A stretch of 64,000 nt of DNA. Source: Lotus japonicus. Taxonomy: Eukaryota > Streptophyta > Magnoliopsida > Fabales > Fabaceae. The stretch lies in the NCBI RefSeq assembly GCF_012489685.1, contig NC_080045.1, positions 50,117,096 to 50,181,095 of the forward strand, in the 5' to 3' direction. Positions 44,491 to 64,000 of this stretch are shown here, one piece after another (position 1 is the first letter of the stretch; each line of letters opens with the position of its first letter). The notes beneath the pieces are model-generated. The model had not been told where the DNA came from. It did no database searches and saw only the letters and a list, made by a program, of their open reading frames with translations. Position numbers and translations under genes: made by a program.

Positions 44491-45688
44491 GCTTCTTATC
44501 TCAATTTTTTTTTTTCTATTAAATCACCTATCATATCACTTTTTCTCTCTATTATCTTAAGCGAAGGCTTGATCACTTAGTTGTGCTACACTAAGTAGTA
44601 CAATGACAAAAATACTCTCTCTACCATCTCAAAATTTCCTTTTTCCTATGTCGCTCTCCACAGTTGCACCGACCATCCGCTCACAGTAACACAAATCTCA
44701 CTGCCTAACACGTATGTATATATATATTCACACAATTAGTCTAGGGAACCGACTATGTGCGTGATTCCGTCATCATGTTTGATTTTTGTAAATGTGATTA
44801 TCATAATATAGCGGAGTGAGTTGAAACTTAAGTGATTGTACTAAAATACAACATAGAAAAAGTGATTCTTATTGTGTATATTGTGAAACCCATATATGAA
44901 ATTTACATAATTGTGTCTACCGCAAAAGCTACTCTTTAGTTTCTCGGCAAACTTTGACTTTGAAACTAAACTACAATTTCTAAATCAATTATCAAACATT
45001 TATGTAACCACCTAAAAATGGTTCTAGTGAATTGATTATGAGGCTGACAAACGTGTAACCAAGCACTCATTACCCTAGTTATAATGAAGATCTATCTCTC
45101 CATACCCATAATTACAGCAGCCTATCAAAAAAAAAACCCCCCCATGCTTACAGCAATGAAAAAGTAAAATTATTTGATTGATGGGCAATAATCAAAATGT
45201 GTAGAAAAAAAAGTGGGCATGATATTGAAAAAATAATCAACAATTTTTTATACTTTAGCCCAAACATGTAAAGAAAACAGCTTCATTTGAGTAAAGAGCT
45301 ATTTCCTAAAGCAATTAATCAAATCTAAACACTCACCTAATTGCTGTTTCAAACACTGTGTACAAAGTATTAACCGAAATCAATTTATAAGGGCTGGAAT
45401 CCTCTCAGAGTTTCAAACGAGGGCCTAAGTGACACTTGATAACTTTCTATCCCCGCTCCCTCTAAATTTAAGTCTTAAAATAAGCAAAAATTTTGAAGGG
45501 AAGTAGGTTTTCTTTTCCCTTCTTTCTATATTTATTTTATTTTTCTCCTTTCTCTATAACCTCCATTCAGGTGAAAACCCCAAAGATTAAGGTTGCATGA
45601 AATTGCATGTGCAACCTCTGAGAAACTACAATTTACATGTAAAGAAAAGGTTAGGGGTATGAACAATTTCATCCAAATAATCAATCAC
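44491..45688. other. Region downstream of the demethylase gene
   Basis: AT-rich. An AATAAA motif on the minus strand at about 45531-45536, some 150 bases after the stop codon, could be the poly-A signal of the JMJ gene. No other gene recognised. Confidence 0.4.
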
Positions 45689-53568
<7,880 letters not shown>

Positions 53569-54503
53569 GCAAAAGGCAATGAGTAATAATGTCTCAGATT
53601 TGTCTTCCCTGTATGAATCAAGAAATCAGGATAATGCCATAATCTACACGCACGCGCGCAGAAAAACAAAAACGAACATCTATTCTATGTTTTATTAAAC
53701 TTACTTTGATAAGAAGTTTACTTATGAATTGAAAGATGGATAGAGTTTGTAAAACTTCATAAATAGCTGGAAAGCACCAATCTGAAATGTCACAACGAAC
53801 AAAGACAGTCAGCTCAGATAATGTAGCACATTGCATGCAACATAGTATCTAAATATTACACACTAGTTTCTATTTAGTCAAAATTATTATCCTTAGTTCC
53901 TTACTCTTGTCCGAGTAAAATTATTTTTTCTTCGCAATCATTCGACGAAGCGACATATCAGAACAAAAAAATGCATATTAAACTTCAATATCTTCTTCGT
54001 TGATGATATTCATGTTTAATCAAGTAGAACTAGCTAATAAAGGACCAAGCTCAAAGTAAAAGTGCGTGCCATTTAACTGCTCGCGATGATCAACATTCGT
54101 TATCTCTTCTCACTAATCTCCCTTCGAAAAAAATTCTTCACCCTTCCTCAGGTGTACCAAATCCCTACTCCATCATATTTCAACAACCAGATCACAAGAT
54201 AAAAACCTAAAACAAATCCAGCAACCACTAACAGATCCCATAAAAAAAAACCTAAAAGATCCAGTTTTCGAAAAATTTCTACGTACCTAATAATCTAGAC
54301 TCACTACAACAATATTATCTGGAATTGTTAAGTTAACATAAATCATGCAAAAAAATTAAATTAATTAATCAATTGATTAACAATAACAATACTAGTAATT
54401 AAATTAAGATAATGGATAATGATAATTCCTTAGTCAATCTTACTATAATTAAGCAAATTAACGGTAATTAGCTAAAATCCTAACAAAAAACGGAAGATCA
54501 TAC

Positions 54504-54740
54504 CCTATCGTGATGAATTGTGAAGTTCTACTGCATGGATTGAAACAGGAAAATTTTTGTGTTGAAACAATGGTGAATCCGTCAAAAGGAAAAGCATAAA
54601 TTCAAAATCCTGTAGTAGAATTGTGGTGAGAACGAGGAGCGTGAAGAATTGGAGAGTAACTGGAAATTTCACAAACCCTAAGAAATTTGAGGAAGAACAA
54701 GATTAACACGAAGAAACATAGATAAATCTGCATCCTCTAT
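54504..54740 (-). other. Probable 5' UTR exon of the JMJ gene
   Basis: The first coding exon begins right after an acceptor (CATACAG, exon start 53608), so an upstream non-coding exon is needed. A good donor, ATAGG|GTATGATC, lies at 54502-54504 on the minus strand. The transcription start near 54740 is a guess based on the change to T-rich promoter-like sequence beyond it. Confidence 0.45.
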
Positions 54741-55321
54741 GTGTAAGCGTTTTTTTTCTTTCTTCTTTTGGGTTTTTTTTCTATTTTTTTTTTGTTTGAA
54801 ACTTGATAGTGCATGTGTGTCAAGTGAATTGAGCCCAAGGATATTTTCGGGTTTTCAGTTGCTTCCCGTGTTGGCTTATCGGCTTGATGGCTAGGCCTTT
54901 TATATGTGTGGACCTTGTTAAAATTGACAAGTGTACATAAATTGAAAATTGAAAATAAATACTAGTAACTTACTAAGAGGGGAAATAATCAAAATATATA
55001 TCTACACGTTTTATTTTTGATGATTATTCACAAAGTCAAAGGCAGTTTGATGGGAAAGGTAGTAGTGAAATCAATGGGTTGTAAATGTGGAAGATATGTG
55101 AATTTAATTTGCGTTTGGAATAGCTTATCTGAATTCATTTATGATATAAGCGTTCACGGAAGTGATTCGATAATTTTATGAAAATAACTTTTGGCTTACT
55201 TATTTTAGCTTATTTTTATAATTCGCTCATTAATTTATGAATTAACTCTTACCTTTGAATAAACTATTTTGAGTTTATTATGCAATATATGGATGATGGC
55301 TTACTAAGCGGCCTTTGGTTT
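54741..55321. other. JMJ promoter region and intergenic DNA
   Basis: Contains a T-rich tract (54750-54800). No gene recognised. Confidence 0.4.
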
Positions 55322-55820
55322 CCTCATCCAACAAATTTTGTGAAGCTCGGATCAAATGGAAGTTTTCGGGAGGTGGGGGTCTTACTATTGTATTGACAGC
55401 AAAGGTAAGTGACTTGCAGGTTTTCTTAGCTTTACTGAGACATGTGACCCTTTCTTTTATGAAGTGTGTGTTCTTCGTGATTGGTTAACCTTGCTTGGAG
55501 TCGTGGGTTAAAGAAGGTATCTGTGAGGTGGATTTGTGTTGATCTAATTGCTATTTTGGAGGATGAGGATAATATAAGATTCCACACAACGCATTATGTG
55601 CTTATGAACATGAGCAGCTTTTTATGAAGGATTGGATGATTACTTTGAATCTCATCCACTGTGATTTTAATGCGGCGGCGAATTGGTTAGCTAAAGTTAG
55701 TGCTCACTCTCCTCATTCAATTCTTCGGGTTGATAATCAACCAAATCCAAATCTAGAGATGATCCTATTGAAGGATTCTTTTTTTTTTGAAACAAATGAT
55801 TCTTCTGTTATTCCCTAGTT
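55322..55820 (+). pseudogene. LINE-type RNase H fragment
   Basis: Several frames together resemble the C-terminal RNase H domain common in plant LINEs: VRDWLTL-like, then WSRGLKKVSV, ILEDEDNI, and the final IHCDFNAAANWLAKVSAHSP, with the typical N-x-x-A-D/N-W-L-A-K ending. Frameshifts and a stop break it. It ends at TAG 55816-55818 and an A/T-rich tail follows. Confidence 0.6.
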
Positions 55821-56145
55821 TGTTTGTTGTGTTTGTATATGTAGTAGTTTACCAAAGAAAACAAAACATTTTTTTTTCAAGTTTACTTATGAATAAACTT
55901 TTATCAACCAACCAATGGTTGGTTCAAGCTCTACACGCTTAATTTCTCTTAAGCACTCGTTTGGATAAAATGATGATACCCACCACGTCTGTAGAGAGGA
56001 GAGATTTTGCATATACAGGTCCCCACCTGATTTTCTAGTTCTCATCATAAACGATAAAATAGGCAAGCTCACATCACTTATTTTATGTTCCTTTTATGTC
56101 ATTTTTCCTAGTAGTCGTAAATAGTCATAAGCTGGGTTAGGTGTC

Positions 56146-57280
56146 CACTAGGGTGGACCTTTATTATTTTGGTCCACCGGTGCACCAAATGTATATTTGA
56201 CTTTGCACCAAGGGTATTTTAGGGTTTACCTCTTCTTTTTTCTTCTTCCTGATCTCTCTCACCTGGTACCGCTCTGCCTCTCCTCCTTCCTGCCTCCCTT
56301 CAAACCCACAATCTTCCACCACTAGCTAGCCCTTGTGCCACCAACTCACCCTCCAACTACAGTCCATTGCAAATCCACTTGGGTTCCAAAGCTTTAAATT
56401 GGGTTCAACAGCTTCACAAGCAGGTTCAAACTCTAAATTCCAACACAGTCGCAAAACCCCAGATGTAAATCACACCTCAACCGATGGCTTCACCTTGTAA
56501 CATCACCCCAACAGATTACAATTTTTTTATGGGTTTCAACTAAAGAAGATCCATTATTTCTTCTCTCTTATTTTTGTTTTTGTTTCAGGGTTTTTAAGTT
56601 GAGATCAAGCAACAGTTGACTCGATTTGGGACTCGCTCGACCTACAACAGGGGACTCGATTGGGACTCGCTGGTTGGCTCCATGAAAAAACAAGAAATTT
56701 AATGGCAAATGATTTACCTTTTTTGTGAACGCATGCCAATCTGATTTTAAATACCCATTTCATTTTCCTCCATCAAGTACAAACTTTTCCACTGACCCAC
56801 AAACCAAAACCCCTCTTTCCTCCTCCTTCCTCCACCAAATCCTTCCCCTCCGCCTGAGCGGCGTCGTTCTGTTCCTCATTGTTTACTGTGCCTGCCCCCT
56901 CCTTTGCATTTGCATCTGATACTTTCCGACGGAAGTCTGCGGTGGAGATGGAGCGGGTTGCCATGTTTCCAGAAACAAAGACTCGCTAGTCCTATTTTGG
57001 GACCCTTCTCTTGTTCACATCGCCATTGCTATTGGGATTTGAACCATCATAGTAGAATCAGCGACGTCGAGAGAGATAAGGTTGGGTAGCCACATACATC
57101 GCTTTCTAGAGGCAGGGAGAAGAAGGGGGGCTGGCTTAGGGGTTGTCAATTTACACTTTTGCCATTTTATCATTCATCCAATGCTAACCATTCAATTAAA
57201 GAATATTCCAAGATTCTTAAATCCAATGTCGTTTAAGCCCGGCACACCGGTGGAAGAAAAAAAAGAGGTCCACCCTAGTG
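56146..57280. mobile_element. CACTA-like non-autonomous element
   Basis: Perfect terminal inversion CACTAGGGTGGACCT (56146-56160) and AGGTCCACCCTAGTG (57266-57280), followed inwards by a second inverted block TCCACCGGTG. Ends starting CACTA are the mark of CMC/EnSpm elements, but the 3-bp flanks GTC and GGC do not match exactly. No transposase. The inside has short open frames and GC-rich exon-like stretches without recognised homology. Confidence 0.6.
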
Positions 57281-57283
57281 GGC

Positions 57284-60200
57284 ACTCATAAGGTGTATCT
57301 ATTAAGTGCCAATAAAATTTGGGAGTTGTTATTGGTGTCGTCACCCCTACATCTATGCCACCCTAAAATTTGTAAAATCCGAAAAGACTCTTAACATTTT
57401 TTTCGCCCACACTCTCATAGTGCGTCTGTGTTGCACTTTAAAGTCGCAAAGGAACTACTCCATTCCCTTAATATTGCTACATAGTTAGAATCAGAGATGA
57501 AACTTTCATCCTCTTCCTTCCTCAAATATTCAAATTCCTTAATCTGTTAACTTTGGAATGTTTACAGTGACCTTCTCTTCTATGTCATCCACCAACGAGG
57601 CCTTCATTTCACAAGGATCATCACCATCAAGACTATCATTTCAGAATTCATCATTTTTGTGGTAAACATAGAGGACACTATGTGTAGAAAGATTAGTGTA
57701 GAAAATCAGTGTAACTCGCACCCTGATGCATCAATATGCACTAATTACTATGTAAATCTTCAATTGTAGATAAAGGTTCTGCTAGCTATGACATGGATTG
57801 GAAATCCATTGCAAGATGAAATCAAATTTACATGACCAGAATCCACAGCTATAATGGCCTCTCATTACTAACCAAATCTACTACACCTTAAAAGAAAGAC
57901 AATAAATCACTATTCATAAGAGAACTTCCAATCTGGGCCGTTTATTTGACTCTCTCTCCATTTTGACTCTTTAATCCTGGCCCTTCATCTGTGAGACTTT
58001 TTCCCCTCTATTCTACTCGAGCTTTTCTATTTCACGTCACAGAACGCGTTTATGGTGTATGCGATGAAGGAGAGGAGTGTGTCCATGGTTTGATTTCGTG
58101 GGTAATCGTCATCCCTGCAGGCCCTGTCTCTGTAGCGTCAGGATCGTCATTCTTTCAGGTACGTCCTCTGTTCCCGTGGTTAGGTTTAGGTTTGGTTGCA
58201 GAAGGAAGCAGGAATGCGAAATGTTAGGTTTTACTGTTGAGCACAATTTTGTGTAAAATTTCGTCACCATGACCCATGTTTCTTCAATCCTTTATGTGTT
58301 AGGTGAAAATCAGAAGGAAGATAATAGATTATTCAGGAAATTGTTCACAATTTGTTGTCAACAGATCATGTGTATCATAACTCATACATGCTTTACTTTG
58401 TCAGTTGATTGTTTCAATGTCAGTTCAGTACAACAAGTTTGGTATGCATTGTTATCAAGCAAGTTTGTTTCTGACATTCAATTGAATTTAAGTGAATTTA
58501 TTTAATCTAATTCTCTAAGGTTTCTCATTCTCAGTTTTCTATAAATACTGCTATTGTGTGTCATTTTTTGTGTTCCTGCTCAGAGCATTCTCTTTTGCTA
58601 TTCTCCTCATTCCTGTAGAGTACAAGAGGGTTGGTAGTGGTGATGTTCCAGCAAGTTTCTTTTTGGCATCCAATTCAATTTAATTTTAATTTATTTAGTT
58701 CAATTCAAATGTCCTAGATTTTTCACTTGCAGTTGTCTATAAATACTATCATTTTGTGATCTTCTTGCTGTGCTTGCTCATAACTCTTTTCTTTTGCTAT
58801 TTCTACATTTCTACATAACTGATAATTTTCTTTTAATTGTGATCGACTCACAGGTTCGTGTTCTTTGATGCCTTGCAAATGGAAGACATCACTGTGTCAT
58901 ATGATGAGGGTGGTTCTTTTGATTCTATGGTTGGTTCTTTTGGCTTATATAAAATATTGTTTTTGAGTTTTTAAATTAAACTACTCAATGGATTTACCAT
59001 ATTGTTCTTAGCATTTCCTGTTTGTTCTTCAATGCTATCTAAGAAAAACCATCTTTGTGCTATGTTATCTACTGATTCCTGGTACATATAGTCACGTGCC
59101 AAGGATTTCTGAAGGGACACTTAATTGTTTTATGGAATTATTCTCTGTTTTATTGCGGTTTTGAAGATTTGTCAAGAAAAGAGAACTGGAAGGAAAGTTT
59201 AAAACTCTACTTCTGTTGGTTTTATGCTCACCGTGATTTAGTTAATGCTCAGCAAGTTCATTTTTGTTTGAAGGACTTCGTCACTTCGCAAAGAAAACAA
59301 GTTTAGAGAGAAAAATCAGAAACTTCTAATCCAGTTTACCTCCTGAAATGTCTTCTCAATAATAATGATGCCTTGCTGCGGAACTGGAATGAAGCATTCC
59401 AAATAAAGCCGTTGTCTGGACATGTTTTCTTCATTTCGGTTCGACCACTGATTTAATTATCTTATTGGTGGGGGATAGCAAAATATGTGTTAGCTAAATT
59501 TTCAAGATTTGGCAGCTTACTCACTTACTGGATCATACCAACATGCTTTCTTCTTTAGCCAACTTTTTCTTTCTCAGATCTTATTATCTTTTTCTGGTTT
59601 TGGTTTGTTCATTGGATATTTGATTTTTGTTATTTGGTGCTTATAAATTGACCCTCGGTTGTGTTGTTGTTCATCCCGTGGTTAGTTCAGCAGAGAGAAC
59701 AAACGCGGTTGAGTCTTCTTGTGCAGTTTCAATGTCGTTCTCAGGCGGGTGAGTCTCTTCCTCATTCATCACCACTCTCATATCATGTGAACCACATCCA
59801 ATCATTCACAGAATCACTCAAAATCTAAACTTTATTTATTATTGTGTTTCATTCTTTCTATTGTTTTAAAAGAAAACTAATGTGCCTTCTTCCTTAATGC
59901 TGCTTCCTCCTTCTCTTCTACTGAGGAAAGATTGGTTGACTGTGTCTATTCATGATTGAGTTCTTTAATTATAATGGTAGAACTGCACTAATCAAAGCTA
60001 TTAGTAAAATGTGAATTTCCTTAATCTTACCTCTTCATGTAAGCCATCATTAGTTATTAAAATTTCTTTATTCTATTTTTGTGCTTTCTTTGGCCAAGCA
60101 AAATTATAATGCCAAAACAAATGCTAAAATTGAACTAACCATATATGTGCGCATGAGGCCAGAAACGAGGATTCTGTCCTACGCTACATTTGTCCTTCAA

Positions 60201-62130
60201 TTAATGACTACATTGCATAAATAATTTCTAGAGTGTAGTTTACAGTTTACTTATTTCACACAATCTAATGCTGAACAATTATGATTGATCATTTATACTC
60301 TTCTGATATTAAGATTGGAGCTGCAGTGAATAGGCAAACAATTCTTTTATTGGTTTATCATTATTGAACCTGTTAAAATAGTTGAAAACTTATATTTTCC
60401 ACATTCCATGTATAAGCAAATTCACTTGGGTTCAATGGTTGTTTTGGGTTGAACCTTCTTTGTTCTGTTATTGATTGTGATTTTAAAATTAAGCAATACC
60501 ATTTGTATAGGTTGTAAATACATGATCCATGGAGCCTACCATCTCCAATGCACCCTGGCTATCTATTAGCAACCTCTTACTTTTCACATTCCAAGAAGAA
60601 CATAGTATGGCCAAGCCAAGAACACTTCAGACTAATATGCGTAGGTTTTCTTTAGCATGATTGTTTTGACCTCTCTTCTGCTCATGTTTTCTTTAAGCGA
60701 CTGTCACTTTTTGATACTTAGTTAAACACTTTTCTCTTTGTTTCTCTATTTAAGAGTGGTTTAGCACATACTGCACAAGTAAATATGTTTAATTTGAATT
60801 TGTTTTTGTTAGATCTTATGGATTTTGATCCTACATATTTTTTTCCAAAAAACCTGCTATTTCTAAGTTGCAATTTTCAGTATTCACAAGCACATGTTTT
60901 CAAATTCACTATTGACTTTCTTCATTTTTAGGCCGGCCCTCATTTCCTTTTAGGCCTGGCTTTTGGGCCTCCACTAGAGTTGTAGAGAGATTCACTTGTG
61001 TACCCTAGCCAAAATTTCCCTTCTCCAGCGTGAGGATCTCGCAGCCTGATTCAGCCTGATTGCTGAATGTCATTATTTTGAAGTTTGGTTTGGTTGGATA
61101 GTATACCAATCCAATTTAACAGTACATTTTTTTTTCAGAATTTCTTGATTGTGAGTTTGTTTACTGGTCGGTGAAGGATCAGGTGTTTCCTAATTAATTC
61201 AGAGAATAACTTTTTTTTACTATAAACTGAGGTTGTCCAAATTCTCTTGAGTCTAATCACACAAGGTGGATAACAGATTGGAGAAGTGCTAATGAGCATT
61301 ATGGTAAACAATTCATTTTTTTATGACAAGTATCTATATATGTAGTTAATGTGTTTGAGTTTCCAAGTAACGAATATGTTAGGTTGTCACTCTTTATTTG
61401 TCCTTCAAAAGATAACTGAACCTTGGTACGCACTATGCAGCTAAATATATGGTATCTACCAGCCGCGAGCAACTAGCTGATCAGCCATATGACAAATTCT
61501 TCTTTTGCTTCCTGCTTTTGTCATTTGACATGTTATGCTGAATGGACATGTTGGTGAACGTTTACTTTCAGATCCTAATGGTTAGTAATCCAGTTCTCTT
61601 ATGATCGCCATCAATACACTTTTTATTGTTTGTATTTGAAATTTCTTTAAACATATGAGGGCAAGGTTCAGCGCAATTTTCATGTGACTTTGTGGTCTCA
61701 AGTTTGAGGTATATATGTATTAGCAATTTGCAAAATGTAAAGTAAAAGAGATGTGCAACTTGCATTTTACGTGAACACCACCCACATTTTGTTTAATCAT
61801 TACCTTTATTACTTTCAGGCTTTAATCAACTTGCATTTTTCATGTGATTTTACGAGTTTGTTTTTTTATTCTGGTTTACAGTTTGAACCTGAGACCTCAT
61901 GTGCTATGGGATTTGGCTTTAGATGTGGGTTTTTGGGTCTTCACCACATGTAAGCCCAAAGGTTGTAGTCTTTCATTAGTTTGGATATGAAGTTTCACCT
62001 TTTATTTCCTAGCTATATCCTCTCACTTATGGTCTTTCATTAGTTTCTTTCATATCCTGATGTTATTGTTGTTTGTGCTTCGGAAGCATAGTTAATCTTT
62101 TCTTCAATTTTAGGGAATTCTTATCAAATC
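57284..62130. other. Long low-coding region, gene not recognised
   Basis: No conserved protein found on either strand. Exon-like segments with plausible plus-strand splice signals occur, for example 57980-58158 ending TTTCAG|GTACGT, 58853 onward after CTCACAG, and 59690-59748 ending AGGCGG|GTGAGT. This could be a spliced non-coding or rapidly evolving transcript. I make no functional call. Confidence 0.3.
58459..58820 (+). repeat. Diverged tandem duplication, period about 190 bp
   Basis: Two blocks, about 58459-58617 and 58651-58820, share in order CAAGTTT, CATTCAATTGAATTTAA or its variant, TCTATAAATACT, CATTTT(G)TG and CTCTTTTGCTATT. Confidence 0.6.
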
Positions 62131-62641
62131 ATGGACGATTTAAGTTGTGGTTCTCTTGTCAGTAACAAGCTTGAGCAACTGATCATTTTAAGACGCACTG
62201 ATCTGAGACAGATGAGTCAGGTGAAAAGTCTTGCATCTATTTTATTTTCTTATATTACTTCATTTCTCTCTTAATTTTGTACTCTTTTCTCTCCCTCTCT
62301 TTGTTTAGTTTCTTTAAATCCTTATTTTTCAACACAACAACAACAACAACACTCATCTTTTCTGCAACACCAAAACGAATCACTTGAAAGGTGAAACCAA
62401 CATTTTCATTGCTATTGTTATGACTTTGTATCCCTTTTTTAGCTTTTCAGTTCAATATACGCCTTTCTTTTACAGTCTCCTGCTTGATGGAATTTATTAC
62501 TGGTTGTTAGTGATTCATCACAAACTCTATATATTTCTCTTCTTTTCTAGTGATTGTAAAATGGGTGTTTTTTCTTTTCTAGTGATCCAGGATTCGCTGC
62601 TCATGAACCACTTGCCAAGGCAAAGAAGAAAAGGCACTGAC
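62131..62641 (+). CDS. Tentative two-exon small ORF
   Basis: ATG at 62131 opens 30 codons (MDDLSCGSLVSNKLEQLIIL...) ending at a CAG|GTGAAA donor (62220). An acceptor GATCCAG at 62591 leads in frame to 17 codons ending TAG at 62639-62641. The intron is 371 bp and T-rich, as in plants. The 47-residue product is unknown to me and rich in Leu and Arg. It may be the coding tail of the possible transcript upstream, or chance. Confidence 0.25.
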
Positions 62642-63876
62642 TAGCATGAACTTTTTGGAGTATTGGTGTAGGGATTCATAAAGGATAAGTCATTTCAAGG
62701 TGGCCTTAGGATCCAGATTTATGTCAGGAACCATAGTGTGATTCAGAACCTACTCCAATCATCCGTTGAAGTTTTATTAGGTGTTATCAAAATTTTGTTT
62801 CTGTCTAGCCTGAATAGCAGAATCAAAGACTACTATTAAATTTTCCTTTGAAAGTTGTGATCCATTAGTCTTGGTATACAAAATGTGAGATGTTTTAGAA
62901 AGTTGTGATCTCTTTAGCCATAACTTTTTTTCTGTACTGGACATTTTTTCTTCAGCTAAATATTTAATATCTTCCAATGTGCAACAAGGCTCAACTATGT
63001 TACTGAACTGTGGTGTTGGTTAAGTCTTATATGGTGAAATCTGATGTTGGGTAAAGCTTATATTCTTGTGTTTTTTATGTTCATCTTCTGCAAGTAATAA
63101 ACACAAAGAAACACCAGCAGTAGGTTCTCTTGGCATAAGAATTCAGCATCTATGCTTACTTTCTCACTTATTAGTAGAAACTAGAAAGTATGAAATGGTA
63201 TAATATCTCATGGTAGACTTAACGTGATGGTCATATGCCTACAAGTTAGCACCTTATCTTATTTTACAATGCTATTAACAAATCCTGAAATGGTTATAGA
63301 AATTGTAGTTTGGATCCCTACATCTAATACACAATGTACACAACAAATTGATGACCGTGTAGATTTAATTAGAACATCTAATAAAAATACAGAGTTTGCT
63401 TGGATTAAGAGACTCTGAGGTACACTTAATATATGCTTTGTGTCACTATATTCTACTATTTCTAAGAGCTTATGTAAAAAAAAAAGTTTTAATCTGATTG
63501 TCAGCAGTGTACCCACCACAACCTTGGCTGATTGAGCATCACAAATTTAATTTTAGATATTATGATACTTTTAATATGAATGCTTGATTTCTTTCTTTGT
63601 CATGTTTTTCTCAATTCCATGGATTTCGTGATCCTCTTCTACTATATTTTTTTTATTAACAAGGTTTTATTTTATAGGAAGAAAAACATTCACTAGAACT
63701 TTTGCATAGCTTTTATAATAAAGAAAAGGTTATGCACCGAAGTATTTTTATAGTAAGATTTAAGATACTGAAGTTCAAATTATTAAGTGAAGTTAAGACA
63801 TTATTAATTTCTACAATCTGTGAGTTAACCAATTTCATTTTTACCATCTTAATGAACCAATAAAATTATTTATATA
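62642..63876. other. Intergenic AT-rich DNA
   Basis: No gene recognised. Confidence 0.45.
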
Positions 63877-64000
63877 GGCTAAAAGCACCTTTGGCCCCCG
63901 ATGTTTGAAGTTAGTGCAAATTCTGTCTCTATTCTATTTTTGTCGATATTTCTACCCCTCATGTTTTCAAACAGTGCATCGTTTACCCCTATGTCAGTCA
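63877..64000. mobile_element. Left terminus of a second Mutator-like element (truncated by window)
   Basis: GGCTAAAAGCACCTTTGGCC, followed by a series of CCCC(T/C) motifs, matches the style of plant MULE ends and starts with the same GGCT as the element at 37-1071. The rest lies beyond the window, so the TSD cannot be tested. Confidence 0.5.

Noticed and set aside
54748..54800. Terminator or promoter element at a T-run
   Set aside because: The T-rich tract could serve as promoter DNA, but no specific motif can be supported.

Overview
The window is plant nuclear DNA, most likely from a legume (Fabaceae; possibly Lotus). The grounds are AT-rich intergenic sequence with small GT-AG introns, many plant transposon families with intact target-site duplications (TSDs), and a JMJ14/15/18-type histone demethylase gene whose exons read like legume orthologues as I remember them. 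No bacterial, organellar or CRISPR features were seen. The window contains one 100-N assembly gap.

Layout. 1-2.4 kb: a fold-back Mutator-like element with a 9-bp TSD, then a solo LTR with a 5-bp TSD. 2.5-19.4 kb: one Ty3/gypsy (Tat-lineage-like) LTR retrotransposon with 280-bp LTRs and an ACAAT TSD, carrying gag-protease, pol and a degraded, intron-containing gene on the opposite strand. Its interior appears twice on either side of the N gap, most simply because two overlapping contigs were not merged; the real element is probably about 10.5 kb. 19.4-30 kb: AT-rich DNA with a hAT element and a four-exon WRKY gene whose WRKY-motif tryptophan codon is a TAG stop. 30-39 kb: a repeat-rich stretch with an LTR fragment, a tRNA-derived SINE, a Stowaway MITE, Helitron termini, a broken Helitron Rep fragment and an intact ORF related to caulimovirid movement proteins. 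39.1-42.6 kb: a 3.45-kb solo LTR with two arrays of hairpin-forming tandem repeats. 43-44.5 kb: a ~238-bp tandem repeat split by a second solo LTR of the 1.45-kb family.

45.7-54.7 kb (minus strand): the one clearly functional host gene, a KDM5/JARID1-type H3K4 demethylase (JmjN, JmjC, C5HC2 zinc finger, FYRN, FYRC). Eleven coding exons were traced with consistent splice phases, giving about 1,251 residues. 55-64 kb: a decayed LINE-type RNase H fragment, a CACTA-like element, a long low-coding region with a few exon-like segments, and the start of another Mutator-like terminus at the right edge.

Almost all exciting structure is in the mobile fraction. The most notable items are the movement-protein ORF lying between a Helitron Rep remnant and a Helitron 3' terminus, the covarying hairpin repeats in the large solo LTR, the antisense spliced gene inside the gypsy element, and the WRKY pseudogene with its stop at the signature tryptophan.
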